Assembly (NCBI RefSeq): GCF_021134715.1 | Contig: NC_060028.1 | Location: 704,501 to 768,500 of the forward strand | DNA from: Daphnia pulex | Taxonomy: Eukaryota > Arthropoda > Branchiopoda > Diplostraca > Daphniidae | Direction of reading: 5' to 3' | DNA: 64,000 nucleotides | In this document: piece by piece, positions 1-12,349 of the stretch | Position numbering within the stretch: position 1 is the first letter of the stretch | Layout of the letters: each line of letters begins with the position of its first letter | Notes under the pieces: generated by a model | Databases searched by the model: none | Told to the model about the DNA's origin: nothing | The model's input: the letters and a program-made list of their open reading frames with translations, nothing else | Translations under genes and position numbers: made by a program

Positions 1-1300
1 GAAACACCTTCGCTGATGAATGTGATGGATCCAAATAAGGCAGTGTTAATAACAATGACTCACTCCACATCCTATGAGTTATTAAAAGTAATGAATTTCT
101 TCTGTGAATTGAAATTTTTATACCGTTACCAATATCTTTGTGACTGTAGGATGATGGGTACAGCAGTAGGCCTACAGGGGATATTTTGCGGGTGGAGTCT
201 CACAGAAAGATTTGTTGGCACAAGCGATAGGCTGTAAAAATTAAAACAATTACTTCAATCTTACTAATACCTTAACCAGCAGCAACAATCTAATGAAATT
301 GGTTTGTTTCAATTAACAAAACCAATTTCAGGGTCTCAACCAGTTCTTTAACATCTGTTACAAATTTATCAAGGGTCGACTTAAGCATGACTTTAGCCAC
401 ACAGCATTGTACCATAAATCCTACAAATAATTCGTGTCTTTATCTTCATTAACATTGAAGTCCCTACGTCCCTACCAGAAATTGCTTTCACAAAAAGCAC
501 ATTGTGGGCCAATGCGAGTGGACAAGAATGATTTAAATGGACAGGCAAGTTACCAAAGCAATTGATCTTAACGGATCTTTGATGGGACTGTAGTCAATAT
601 ATTCATGATATCTTGATAAGAATAGCATAATCATTAATAGTAAAGAAAACTCCAGCTTCCGCTGAAAACAAATTTACCTTGGCCATTAAGCGCCTTTAAT
701 CTTTTGAAACATGTTTCGACTTAGCAGCAGAGCCCAAACAATGGCGGAGGCGGAGGGTGGTGGCACTGGTGGCTGGTTGGTTGAGCAGAGTCTGGAGACA
801 TCAATCCATCATAGTTCAAATGTTTGCTGCTAGATGTCAGTTTTTTCCCTTCTGGCGCATTATTTGAATTAATGAAAATGAAAAACTGATTTTTTCACGA
901 AAGGAAATAACAGGTTATTTGAGTGGCCCCTGAATAAATCTTTTACATTGAATCTTATGAACACTCGAAAGGAAAAAAAGGCAAGACCGACCCAACAAAA
1001 TGCGATCAGGACGTGTTACGAATTGTGTCCCATTCATTCCCGGGAAATTATTTAAAACAAAATTTGGTCTAGATTACAGACTTGACCATTGTTTGTATTT
1101 GTAAAATGTAACGAGAATTAGATACTGATTGAAATGCTCCCATGAAACAAAGCTAATTTATTTAAGAATACCTCACAACATTCCTCAACTGATGATGCGG
1201 AAAAGTGAGCATTTCGATCCGGGCGAAAGGAATGGGTTAGGAGACGAAATGTACAAAGTAAAGGAAGGCTTTTTATTCCCAACATAAACAAATAATCCAA
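1..1300. other. No gene recognised; 3' flank of the LRR gene
   Basis: AT-rich sequence with no open frame that looks coding. The short frames on both strands lack splice context and protein-family resemblance. The part next to 1301 would hold the 3' untranslated region of the minus-strand LRR gene. Confidence 0.5.
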
Positions 1301-3097
1301 CTAAGGGTCAGCACTTAATCTGAACTCCCAATTCATTTCGGTCGCCATCGCTTTCCAGTTGTTCACATCTTCGTCCGTAATATTTCCGCAGCGGGAGAAA
1401 CCGATTACCTCGAGGGGATTATTCTCTTGCATGAAGACATCGATTCCCTGTTTTGTGACGGAGGTACAGCGATCAATACTCAAGAACTCAAGATTACGAA
1501 AAGAGTGTAGGTCGTTAGCCTTTTGCAGAATCGCATCAGTAAGAGTATTACAGTAACCTAAGCTAACAGAAGAGAGTGACGGGGACGACAACAACTTCAA
1601 CAAATTTTCAGGAGAAACGAGCGAATGTTGGTCATTACTACCGCCGTCTAAACGTAACTTCCTGAGATGCATTAATACGGGGATTTTCGTGTTTACCTGT
1701 GCCCGTTCTAGATTTGCAACCCGGGGCAACTCACGGCTTCTACTAAGACTCAAAGTGTGCAGATTGGGACAAAATCGGATAATTGCCGAAATATCAATGT
1801 CCAGGACGCGTCCTTCTATTTGGAGTAACGTCAACGATTTACCAAAGGATTTCAGAAGTGGAAGAATGCCTCGGTCAAACGTGACGCTTTCATCGAATCT
1901 ATTCGAAAACCCATTGTCAAGATGGATACTTAAGACATAGAGCGTTTTGAGTGAAAGGATGCTTAAAAGATCAGCATTCTTAATTCCTCCAGGCAGTATT
2001 AGATGTAAATCCGTAATATAAGGACACAAGAGCAACGACTGCCCAAGAGTGCCACTTCTATAGAATCTCTGCATGAAACATTCGTAAGAGAGCAACGACA
2101 ACGAGTATTGTTTGGGGGTGTTGGGTATCTTTTGATCTAACGCAGTTTCTGCTATAGAAGCCAAACCTTCAACAAGAGACTCGTGGTACAGGATCTTTAA
2201 TAAAGGTAAATTGTCAAGGGCCATTCGAATTCCTCGGTTTGTTATGGGGTTACGATCCACATTCACTACGCGAAGTCGTTTGCAGTTTCCCACCACACAT
2301 AGCCCGTGAATTCCAGCATCTGACACCTGGTTGTTTGGAGCAGAAAGATCCCTTAAAAACAATAATGAAATAATAAGGGAATTAAAATGAATAGTTTGTT
2401 ACAGGTTAAGTATTTATTGGTTTTTTAGTTATTACCTTAAATCTTTGCAATGTGTTCCGAGAAAATGAAATAAATCATCTCCTGACAACGTTGATGTTTA
2501 TCACACTGTCGATGTCTAGTACTTGCAGGTTTGAAAAATTCGGAATGAAATCCAAAAAATCAGAGTTACAAAAACTGCGATGACCCACCCACAATTTTTT
2601 CAGGTGCTGCAAATCAACGAAGATTGAAATATTAAACAAATTTTAAACTGGTTTACAGAAAACTTATCACCTTGCATCTGACTGAAGCGAGTGCAAAAAT
2701 GTAATGGAAATCACTTCCCAATGAGTATAAGGATAAATCCAGAGTAGAGAGGCGCGGTGTTATGATTTGATGAAGAAACTTTTCGGCTTGTGTAACATCT
2801 AGAGGTTTTTTACTTTGGGTGATAATTTCGGTAAGTGCGTCCAACAAAACTGAGGCTAAATTTTTAGAAATGAATTACAGTGACGAATAATTCTGGAAAT
2901 AAAATGTGTGAACTTTAAATAAATCACCACTTACGCAATTGGTGAATGGGATTTGTTGTGTTTTCTCCGACACCGATGGCATCCGCGTCGTCCACCTGTT
3001 CACTAATTTCCGTTCCGTTACAAAATTTATCCATATTTCGCGAAATATAAGCTAGGCAGATAGCTTTCAGCGAACCAGCACTCTTCTTTTGGGGCAT
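1301..3097 (-). CDS. Leucine-rich-repeat protein, four exons, one frameshift
   Basis: Exons on the minus strand are 3097-2935, 2855-2671, 2606-2436 and 2351-1301, each with GT-AG borders and short introns. The start is chosen at 3097 because the basic opening (MPQKKSAGSLKAICL) runs straight into the acidic and repeat part. The product would be about 522 aa. Leucine-rich repeats of the type L..L.LS.C..LTD fill most of it, for example LSSVSLGYCNTLTD and LEFLSIDRCTSVT, giving a cysteine-containing F-box/LRR-like (FBXL-type) solenoid. No F-box was recognised. Such proteins usually serve as protein-binding scaffolds, and the partner here is unknown. Anomaly: in exon 3 the frame entering with LQVLDIDSV hits a TGA near 2486, while the next LRR stretch (GDDLFHFLG) is one base out of phase. 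Dropping one base near 2486-2500 also restores the phase needed at exon 4. It is either a sequence error or a recently broken gene. Confidence 0.75.
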
Positions 3098-4756
3098 TTT
3101 GGCAGAATAGTTTCGAACTAGATGAAGATCTAAGTGGAAAGAAAATGAAAATCCCTTTTAGTATCCAAAACCCTTTAAAAATGCAATGGAACACACTAAA
3201 GGTTCTCAAGGGCCGTTTTGTCGATGGGGAGAACGGTAAATGTTGCACGGTGAAGCACGAGAAAATATTCAAGGATCCCTGAGTGGCCCTTGAGCGTATC
3301 CTGTCATGAATTAAATAAGACGACATTCGTCTACATTTTAGTCTTACAATTCTTACACGATTAAGTTTGTAAATATGGCTCGCTTCTCCTGGTTCCGTAA
3401 TAGAAGGTCTCCGATCAAAATTTTATTGTTAGAGGCACCAAAAAATCAAATCATAAAGAAGGGGTTTTAAGTGAAAAATAAAATTAGCATTGAAAAGGTT
3501 TCGACCAAGTTACAAATGTTAACTTTGCTAGATCAATCCCTATAATGGCCATGCATTTACTTTAACCAATGAAAAGAAACTACAAGCAAACTAAGCACTA
3601 CTAATAACACTGTTTCAGATTTTACTATATCACCATATGTAGGCCAGACCTTCGTCCCAAGGTAGCTAACTAGTTGGAGTGAGCCTAATCCCTTTTTCTA
3701 GATCTCCTGCGAAGTAATGAAAAAGTTGTTGTAACATTAGTTGGTGGTTTTACCATTTAATATAGTTTTTAATTTTAACAAAAACAAATCCATTACCTGG
3801 GCTATTTATTTTCAATGGCCGTAAAACATCAGGGTGGCAAACAGTGAAACAGAGGACACAATATATGGGATTAATTTGTTAGAACTTGTGATGAATTGCC
3901 GAATTTCCTAACAAGTAAAATGCTCTGTGAAGACGAATATTGTTTGTGCACGTGCATCAGAACACGACGAGTAACAATTGCTAATTATTACAGATTTGCA
4001 GTTTTTCTACATGTATCTAAACAAATTTTCAAACTTTAGCAACGTGCTTCGATTTCTAGAACTTTTTCGTCGACTGCTGCCGTAAGCCTGTAACCATAGT
4101 AACGCCATTGTCCAATTCCGCATGTGTTTAGTAAACACTCGTTACCTTGTACAACCATGCTTGTAAAAACATGTTTGACTAATTTATTATAGCTGTTTAA
4201 ACTAGTTTATTGTTTTACCTAAACACACAGGTTGTAACAACTGACACAGTGACACCTCATTTTCTTTAAAAATTGAGAATTTTTCTTTCTGAATCAAGAA
4301 TGACAAAACCTGATTGCCTATCGTCTGATGTAGTAGCAGTAAAAAGGAAACCCCCCAAAACTAAAAAAATAAAGTATTTTTTTTTCACTTAAACTTGCAG
4401 GTTGTACCAACTGACACCTCATTTCATCTTCAAGGATTCTGGAACTTTTCTTTCTGAATGAAGAATGGAACTATGCAAGAATGACCAACCTGATGACCAA
4501 TCGTCTGATGTAGTATAGAAAGTAAACCCCCCAAAACTAACATAGAAAAAAAACCTGTTGCTTCAAACAGGTTTTAGGCTACTTGCTAATTCTATTCCAA
4601 ACTGGCAAACTCCTCGAAGGAAAAAAAAGAGTTCAAATGTTGATTTTTGCCCCGCCCACTTTTGCACGACGCACCTCCCAGTGTTACTCTCTGCCCGACT
4701 TTCAGACTGACTGCGTTCGAACAGTGCAACCAAATATCGTTAGGTGACCGGTCATC
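3098..4756. other. Intergenic spacer between divergent genes
   Basis: This lies between the LRR gene (minus) and the collagen-like gene (plus), so it should hold both promoters. No coding exon was recognised. The part from about 4215 to 4545 is a local tandem duplication, described separately. Confidence 0.5.
4215..4545. repeat. ~160 bp tandem duplication upstream of the collagen-like gene
   Basis: Two diverged copies lie at about 4215-4375 and 4388-4545. Both contain CAGGTTGTA, ACTGACAC, CACCTCATTT, TTTCTTTCTGAAT, ATCGTCTGATGTAGTA and an AAACCCCCCAAAACTAA run, in the same order. The block sits about 200-500 bp ahead of the start codon of the plus-strand gene, so it could hold duplicated regulatory sites. 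That role is inference. Confidence 0.75.
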
Positions 4757-6164
4757 ATGAAATCGGCGGTATATTTATTTCCAGAAACCCAAAATGGATT
4801 AAATTTTTGATTGATTAATTTTGTTTAAATCAATTTTGGCAGGTGTCTTTGTGTTGTCTGTTGGCCGTTTCCGTAGTCATCACGTGGGCCTACCCGACGA
4901 CCGAAGTAGAAAACCGGAATTACCGGATGGATGTTAACTCCACCGTTGAGGAAGACTACGGATGGTACGCTCCCGTCGCCATGTTATTCACACCGTTATC
5001 AAAAGAATCAGCCAAAGGCAGGTGGAATGCCATCCGGCCAAGGGTACCCTTCAGCTGGCGGAACGCCAATCCGTGGCATGGCCTTTCAGAAAGAAATCGT
5101 CCGTCCGACTCCAACGACAGCCAACTGTCTCGAATAATCGATTCGATTATGGAAACCGGAGCCGTTTACCTGCCCAAGAAATCCGTCAGCAGTCTTGACA
5201 CCAACAGCCAGTTTATGTCGACAGGTATTTCTAAAATTTAACAAATGATTTAACTCTCCAAAATGATGATAATGTTTACACTAATTGTGCAGGCGGAATT
5301 GCTGAACCTAGAAATCCGCAATTCGGCATTAATATGGGTGCATTCAACAATAAAAAGAAACAGGCCTTCCCTTGGTCGAATGTAGCTGGAACTCCGGGAA
5401 TACCAGGTATAATTAATTATTTCTTTTAAAATAATAATTAGCCAGAAAAATAAGCAATAAGAGATTTTTTTTAATTATCAGGTACTGATGGGGTAAATGG
5501 AGTTGATGGGAAAAACGGAAAGGATGGCAAAGATGGAGCAGTAGGGCCTGTTGGGCCGTCAGGAACAAAAGGAGAAACGGGTAAATTCAATTGAATTCAA
5601 AAGACGAATTGATTTAGGTGGATTTGAATTGTAATTTTTTGTGTTGGAAGGTTCGACTGGAAAAGACGGTCGTGATGGACTTTCCGGGCCGCCTGGAATG
5701 ATAGGACCTATCGGACCACCGGGATTGCAAGGCATTCAAGGATTAACTGGGCTGCTAGGATCTGCAGGAGTACCCGGTTTGCACAAATTAATTCGAATAA
5801 TCAATTAAACATTAATTCATTTAAACAATGTATTTTAGGAGAAATGGGGGAAGCGGGCAAAGACGGACGAGATGGATCGGATGGAATCAACGGCAAAGAT
5901 GGGACTAACGGAGTACCTGGTCCTGCAGGTAGGAATCCTTGTCTTTCCTTATATCTTTGGTTAATTATTTAACTCATTTTTCTTTAATGTTTTAAGGACC
6001 TATTGGATCTAGCGGGAAAGATGCCAAGGACGGTAAAAACGGCCAAGCGGGCAAAGGAGGTCCTCCAGGTTGTTAACCTTTTTTTAAATCTTTTCTAAGA
6101 AACTCGATTAATTCCCGTTATTGTTCAAATCAAAGGTCTGATTGGTGTTGACGGGAAAGACGAC
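4757..6164 (+). CDS. Secreted collagen-like protein, 5' part (gene interrupted)
   Basis: Exons: 4757-4768, 4843-5224, 5293-5406, 5482-5580, 5651-5776, 5839-5928, 5997-6068 and 6136-about 6162, all with GT-AG borders. From exon 2 onward every intron is phase 1 and splits a Gly codon, the usual arrangement in short collagen genes. The start [16 protein letters not shown] is a signal peptide, spliced after four codons. A non-collagenous region of about 140 residues with basic stretches follows. Then come Gly-X-Y triplets rich in GKDG, GRDG and GPP, typical of extracellular collagen-like proteins. In the eighth exon the Gly-X-Y reading breaks after VDGKD at about 6162 and enters a palindrome and a long poly-T tract. 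Matching Gly-X-Y exons with the same intron phase reappear at 36956. The locus is therefore probably one gene split by a large insertion or by misassembly. Confidence 0.8.
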
Positions 6165-6179
6165 CTTGTACTTGTACAG

Positions 6180-6197
6180 TTGCGGCCGCGGCCGCAA
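6180..6197. other. Perfect 18 bp GC-rich palindrome at the break in the collagen exon
   Basis: TTGCGGCCGCGGCCGCAA reads the same on both strands and contains two overlapping NotI sites. It lies about 17 bases after the collagen reading ends and 18 bases before a ~63-base poly-T tract. Such a motif in AT-rich DNA may mark the end of an inserted element, or a cloning or assembly artefact. Confidence 0.8.
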
Positions 6198-6213
6198 TTG
6201 ACCGCCAATGCCG

Positions 6214-6215
<2 letters not shown>

Positions 6216-6279
<64 letters not shown>

Positions 6280-6310
6280 GTAATTTTATTTTTTATTTTT
6301 TATTTTTTAT
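6216..6310. repeat. Poly-T tract followed by a T-rich minisatellite
   Basis: About 63 consecutive T bases (6216-6278) are followed by several copies of a TTTTTAT-type repeat. In the array to the right, poly-T stands at the same place in each reversed ~0.7 kb unit, next to ATGAAC. This tract therefore appears to be the outer end of the first unit. Confidence 0.85.
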
Positions 6311-6983
6311 TTTTTATAAATGAACTCGATAGCCTTGAAGTTATTCATGCGAGTAGTGTATGAATGCCGGTAGCGATAGCCCTAGATCGGTAGATGGGAG
6401 GCTGTGTTAGTTAGAGTGCAACTTTAGCCAACTTGCAGCTGTGTCATGCCCTTGGTCCACATTTTTATTTGTAGTTGTGTTTGATTTCGGAAAACGGATA
6501 TTTCATCAAAGGACTGCTGAACGTGGGAAAGAAAAATTTCATCAGAATAATTAAAATCCCATATTTTCAGGATCCACTCGTACGGCAGTTTGTTTGAAAG
6601 TTTAGCAACGTTCTCATTACGAATGACATTTACTGATTTCACCATCACAATATATGAAGCATTAGGGCCGCGGCCAAATGGGTGGCGTCAGGGCCGCAGC
6701 TTAGCTCTCTCTGCAAGGTGCTCACGTAATCATCTGGCGCGATTAGTGAGTCGTGTACACATTCCATAATTCGCAACCAATGCTCACAATTTAATAACCA
6801 ACATTGCAAATTAAATAGAGTAATTGGAAGAGTTTTCAATCGGGCGCACCTGGTTCACAGTAATTTTTTTTTTTTTTTTTTTTTTTTTGGGTTGGTGGAA
6901 AGGGTGGCAGTCGTGGCTGTCCAATCCCCTTCACTTCAACATGCAATGGTTGGCGCCGCCAAAAGTGGTTGAATACTTTTCGT

Positions 6984-7032
<49 letters not shown>

Positions 7033-9500
7033 CGAAAAATGAACTAGACAGCCTGGAAGTTGTGCTAGCGTGTAGCGTCGAAATTCGGCAGCACGAGTGT
7101 TATAAAAGAACGATGGAAAGCGGCAGTCATGAAGGGTAGAACATCAGCCCACTTTCGGCTGTCCGACGCTACTAATAGCCGAGTATTGATATTTGTTAGA
7201 TGCAATTGTCGACAACCGATATCTCATCCACTGATTCCCTGCCTAGGCCACTGACGAATTGAAATGTATATCCATTCTTGCGATAAAGATATCAATCCAA
7301 TCGGGGAAGTTGACCCTTGCGTAGGAATCAAGTAGGACTGTTTATCAGAGTTTTCAACGTCAAATAAAACTGATTTCATCATCGGAATATTAACCAGCAG
7401 TCTTAAACTATATGGGTGGCAACAGAGTCACAGCTTAAGGCTGCGTGTAAAGATAGTCAAGGTGTCGACTATCGGAGAAATTAAGACTTCTCATACTTTA
7501 TTGATTTGCAAGTAATGCTCACAGGGTAACAGCTTACAACGACAGTTCACTACATATCGGTAAACAGAATTTTAAATTGGACCAACCAGGAGGAATATAT
7601 ATATATAAATTTTTTGTTCTTTTTTTTTTTTTTTTGGGTGAGTGGTTGAGACGTGTATGGAAAAAAAAAGGGTGGTGGGTGATAGTCCTGGCTGCGTCAT
7701 CCTATTCATTGCAATACCCAAACTGTTGTCGCCGCAAATCACGGTGGCCGGCGACAGTTCGTTTTATTGTGAAAAACAAACTAGATTGCCCTAAAGTTAT
7801 GCCATCGCGTAGCGTCAAAATAGTCAAGCGCTAGCGATGCATTACATTGATTGCATGTGGTATTAATTCCAGTTCATCATTTGCCAACTTTCTGCTGTGC
7901 CATTACATTAATGACGGGGTTTTCCATTTGATTGAGGTAAAATTCGAAAAGTGATATTTGATCAGAGGATTCATTGACTGAAAGAGCAAAATACTTTGAC
8001 TTGTACAATTCGAAGCGTTTTAGATTTGGTTTCGAATTGCTCTTGAATGACAGCTCATCATATGACTCGAACCGGTTCACAATTACTAGTGTCACCATCA
8101 GAAGGTATAAATTGTTAGCGGTCGGGAAATGTAATGGTGGCGGTGGTGCAGTCGCTACACTCCTTTTGGCAGTTTCACTAGCGAGTAACATCTCCATGGG
8201 GTAGTGATAGTGCAATGATAGAGTGATGGGATGCGGTTTCAATGAGTGTAGTTCGTTAGTCCACTTTCTGCTGTGCACCGCCATTAATCCCCATTTAAAA
8301 TTTTTTGTTAAGATAGATTATGAAAACTGATATCTGATCAACAGACTAGTTGACATGGCTTGCTAATTTCTTGAAAATCGTCGTCGTCCAAGTGTATTTG
8401 CAGCCATGTTCAACCAAATTTTTTGTTGAAATTTCATCATTATTTTCATGATAATGCTTCACCGCATCATCACCATTGAAAACACTGATTTCAGCATCAG
8501 CATATCAACTGTGGGGAATTGGGCCAATTGGTTGGCGTCAGTGCCGTCGCCAAAAAGTTACGTTTACACATAGTCGAGTTTTACCTGTCGGCAAAATTGT
8601 GTTGTATACAAAGTGTGTTGATTCGCCAGTAATGCTCACGAGCTAATAATAGCTTAAAATGCAATTTCACTAGCACGGTAAGGAGATTTTTTTTTTTTTT
8701 TTTTTTGAAATCAGACGAACACGTAGGCGAACATGTTTTACTTTGTGTGAGAGGGCGGGGCGGGGGGGGGGTTGTGGTGGGGGGGGTTTGTGGGTTGGGG
8801 GACCCAAAGAAACCGAGTAATGGTTAACTGCAGGCAACGTGCCGACAGCGGCAACTTATTCCGGTAATCGTATTGATTTCAATCGGCAATTGCTTCGGTC
8901 GCCGGAACTGCGCAACCACTCAGTTTTCTTTGTTTGTTTTTTTTCGAAAAATGAACGAGGTGTCCCGAAAGTGAGTCTAGCGAGTAGAGTCGACATTCGT
9001 CAGCAATAGTGCTATAGTAGTGTGATGGGATGCGGTGATAATAAGAATGCAGCATCAGGTCCCTTTTTGATGTGCGTTGCTACATACAACCGCGATTTCA
9101 TTTTAACGCAGTAGGCTGATGTTACTGATATCTTATCGATCGATAGAACTGATGAAACAAGCAAGAAACACCGTCGAATGATACAAGTCCACTTGTATTT
9201 TGAGCATTCATCATTCGGTATAATGGAACGTTTATCAGTGATTCGTAGCCGAGTGGCATGTTCTGATATCGCCATCAGCATAACAACTATTGGGGTTTGG
9301 GCAAATTGGTTGGCGTCAGTGCCGTCGCCAAACAGGTGACGTGCAAAGACAGTCAAATTATTATCCATCGTGAGAATTAAGAATATGCGTTATTTGTTGA
9401 TTCGCCAGTAACGCTCACTAGTTGATAGCTTACAATACTACGTCATCAGCACGGTAAAGAGTTTGTTTACCTGGACGAATTTGAAAGAAGAGTTCATTGC
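6285..9500 (-). repeat. Left array of degenerate ~0.7 kb repeats, reversed orientation
   Basis: Each unit shows, in order: ATGAAC after poly-T, a stretch ending near GTGATGGGATGCGG, a TGATATC/TGATCA-rich part, CTGATTTCA.CATCA (near 6640, 7370, 8490 and 9268), GGGTGGCGTCAG or TTGGCGTCAGTGCCGTCGCC, and AATGCTCAC followed by a TTGAAAT-like A/T stretch. These are reverse complements of the blocks repeated in 22.3-35.5 kb. Copies are diverged and carry variable homopolymers, including a poly-G run near 8757-8800. Small open frames here are not convincing genes. Confidence 0.75.
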
Positions 9501-10410
9501 TGAAAAGGACAAAAATATGTTGAAAACCAATAGATTCGACTACAACGCAGCGCATAGCTACAACAAGGAAAACCAACATTGCCATAAAAGAAAACACATT
9601 GCAATAATAAACGGCAAATGAAATTTGGCCAATTTTACAAATTTAAGAGAAAGTTAAAAAAAATTGTACGTGCAATCAAAAAAAAATTGATTCAAATCCA
9701 CCTTCCGCCACAATCATTCATCGATAACATTGACGGGTTTTATTGTGTTGCTATCATTTTTACACGTTAAAAAAAATTAAAAATAAAATATACATTGACA
9801 AAAAATTTAACCCAGTTCTTTTGTTGGACAAGAGACGGACAAGTAAAAAAAAATTTTGGGATTAGACATCAACATTGACTTTGACTAGGACGTGTCGCGA
9901 GCATTGATTTAAATCATCCTTGACGCCAAATTTATCCAGTTTTTTTTTTCTTGTTTTTTTAACGTTTCACCACTTTAGTTTGGACCAGTGTAAAAATTAA
10001 AAAAAAAATTCCTCGGTGTAGCAAACAAATAAGACTCACTCTAGGTTGTGTATTTGAAACATGATCTTTGTAGGAAGCAATGCCATCTTCCAAGTTTCGT
10101 GTAACATGTAATTTGAAAAACAAACAAAATGAATAAGAAAAAAACCAAAGTTGTGGCACTAGACAACATTTTTTCGGGGCAAAAATCTTTGTTAAAAAAA
10201 AAGTACCAGCGGCGTGGCATGGCTTTGATCCAACATTCTTCAATATACAACATTACTTGAAAGCAATCAAAACACACAAATCCAGAAAAGTATATCTCCA
10301 ACTGGCCAAGTAAATTACCTAGACTGTCACAGGCTAATCAACGAGACCACAAACCGTATTTGGCCAGCAGCAGCATTGTCGTCGTCGTCGTAGCAGTTGA
10401 ACCGTTTCGT
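9501..10410. other. AT-rich stretch without recognised gene
   Basis: Low-complexity A/T-rich DNA between the left repeat array and the 3' end of the minus-strand gene at 10411. No exon with family resemblance was seen. A small (GTC)n run lies near 10377-10391. Confidence 0.5.
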
Positions 10411-12349
10411 TTACTCAAATTGACTTGAACTAAAACAACTAGGCGGCTCGTCGTCAGAACTAACGTCAACCACAACATCTTTTGGTTTGCAAGTTTCCCT
10501 CATTACAGGGCCACCAGCATTTTTTGAGCAGAGTTGCAACGCAGCCCCGAAAGTTTGTTGGATCTGCACAGCAGTTGCTCTCTTTCTCTTACGCATCGGT
10601 TTAAACGCGGCAACGTGTGGATGAATGGAAAGCTCTTTTCCACCACCACCACCACCGCCGCCGCCACCACCGCCAGCACCAGCACCCAAACTTCCATTTA
10701 GACTGCTACAGTTGTAACTTGTTGCTCTTCCAGCCCGTCGCTCAATAGATACCTTCGTGAAAGAGTGACTAAGGCAAAAAAAATAAAAAAATAAAAAAAA
10801 AAGGGTTAGCTCAATACTTCCTTACATGTACCAAAAGGGAAAACGGCCAACAAAGATTGGAAAACTAGGGGGAAAAAAATCAACCTTTTTCGTGAAAAAA
10901 AAAAAAAAAAAAACCCCCAGTTAGAGTCAACTTACTTCGAAGGAATGTTTGGCAATGTATAGGTTCTATAGTTGGGTGACTCTACGTCTGCGGCGGCGGC
11001 CTCAGCAGCAGCAGTAGCGGGAGCAGTCGAAGTGAGCAGCGCTACGCTATCCGCCCACACACTCGGTCGAGGAAAGCAGTTGGCGCCCCGGCTCTCTCCA
11101 ACACCAGCCGCATCACTCTACATATACACACAGAGAAAGAAAAACAACGTCACCAAAAACAAAAGTTAATTTACAGGTACAAATTAGACCCAGAAACAAG
11201 GCACTCACTGCAAGTCCAGGGATTTCGGCAAACATTTGTTTTCCGAGCGCATCACTCGGGGAAACCAAGAACTCCATATTGGACTCTACCACCGGCAAAG
11301 AGTCGGGCGACACCACTGCTTCGGCGGTGACAGTAGCAGCAACAGCGGAAATAGTCGGCGTGAGCAGCGCTACTCTGTCCACCCCCACACTTTCTTGAGA
11401 AAAGTAGTTGGCGCTCCGAGTTTCGCCAACGTTATCCACATCAGTCTACATAAACACACAGAGAACGGACATCAACGTCACCAAAGCAAATTTAATTTAT
11501 GGCTAAAAAAAACATGCGTAAACGCAATACTCACCAAAAGTACGCGAATTTCTTCGTAGAACCGGTTTTTGAGCGCCTCGAGTGAGCGAGTCAACCGTTC
11601 CACATTATTAGACTCTACTGTCGGCAAAGAGTCGGGTGACACTACCGCTTCGGCGGTGACGGGAGCAGTAGCAGAAGCGGAACCGGTAGCAGTTGTCGGG
11701 AAAGGCGCCACACCATCCGGCAAAACACTCCCTTCTCCAGTAACGTAGTTGGCGCTCAGCAGCCTCCCTCCGGCGTAAACAGTTGAACGCTACGGCAAGG
11801 CGAAAGCGAAACAAAAAAAAACTTTACATCACTCAACACCTACCACTAGAGCCGAAAATATCTAAAACATAGCATTTACCTTTGGTACATCGCAAAGTTC
11901 TTCATTTAGGCGTCTTTTAAGCGCCGCACATTCCTTCTTCAATAGTTTAGTTTTAAAATCCCACACCTCTTCATACGAAACGCCCAAAAGCGCAGCCGCC
12001 AAACGATACGCATTAATTCGTGTTCCGTCACTTTCCATCATCAACGAGAAATCTAAAAAATAAAAAAAAAATTAAATACAAAAAAAATTGTAACAAAAAA
12101 AACCCCTTAAAATAAAAATAATCCCGGATTACATTTCATGCTACTCATTCTTTTCCCCCTTCTTCCCTTTTTTTTTCTCCGGACTCATTCAAAGGTTGCT
12201 TCAACAATAAAAAAAAAAAAAAAGGCCAAAATGGAGAAAACAAAACACTCACCATTTAACGCAGTGGACAAATTGGAAGATGACGATGCCGTTGCGGCCG
12301 GATTGTTCACCCGGGCTTTCCCACCCAGCAGATTGCGAGTTGGATACAT
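10411..12349 (-). CDS. Six-exon gene of unknown family with triplicated exon and SUMO-interacting-like motif
   Basis: Exons on the minus strand: 12349-12253, 12052-11880, 11789-11535, 11445-11209, 11117-10936 and 10768-10411. All have GT-AG borders and phases join without a stop, giving 433 aa. I do not recognise the family. The first ~90 residues contain a compact probably helical part (AYRLAAALLGVSYEEVWDFK, then a Lys/Glu-rich stretch). Exons 3, 4 and 5 are diverged copies of one exon: each has a GANY/SANY-like motif near its start and Ala/Thr/Val-rich linkers, and exons 3 and 4 share TAEAVVSPDSLP. The last exon has a poly-Gly run, a basic cluster (MRKRKRA) that may be a nuclear signal, and DVVVDVSSDDEPPS near the C-terminus. 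That last motif fits a SUMO-interacting motif, hydrophobic V-V-V-x-V next to acid and serine. It lies downstream of the ubiquitin-protease exons in the same orientation. A nuclear adaptor role is only a guess. Confidence 0.65.

Noticed and set aside
6824-7042. Poly-Phe open frames near long T tracts
   Set aside because: Homopolymer translation inside the repeat array; no protein-like composition.
7083-7098. String resembling a cDNA-library EcoRI adapter
   Set aside because: AATTCGGCAGCACGAG differs from the adapter and lies where neighbouring repeat units have a related sequence (near 8993), so it is ordinary repeat divergence.
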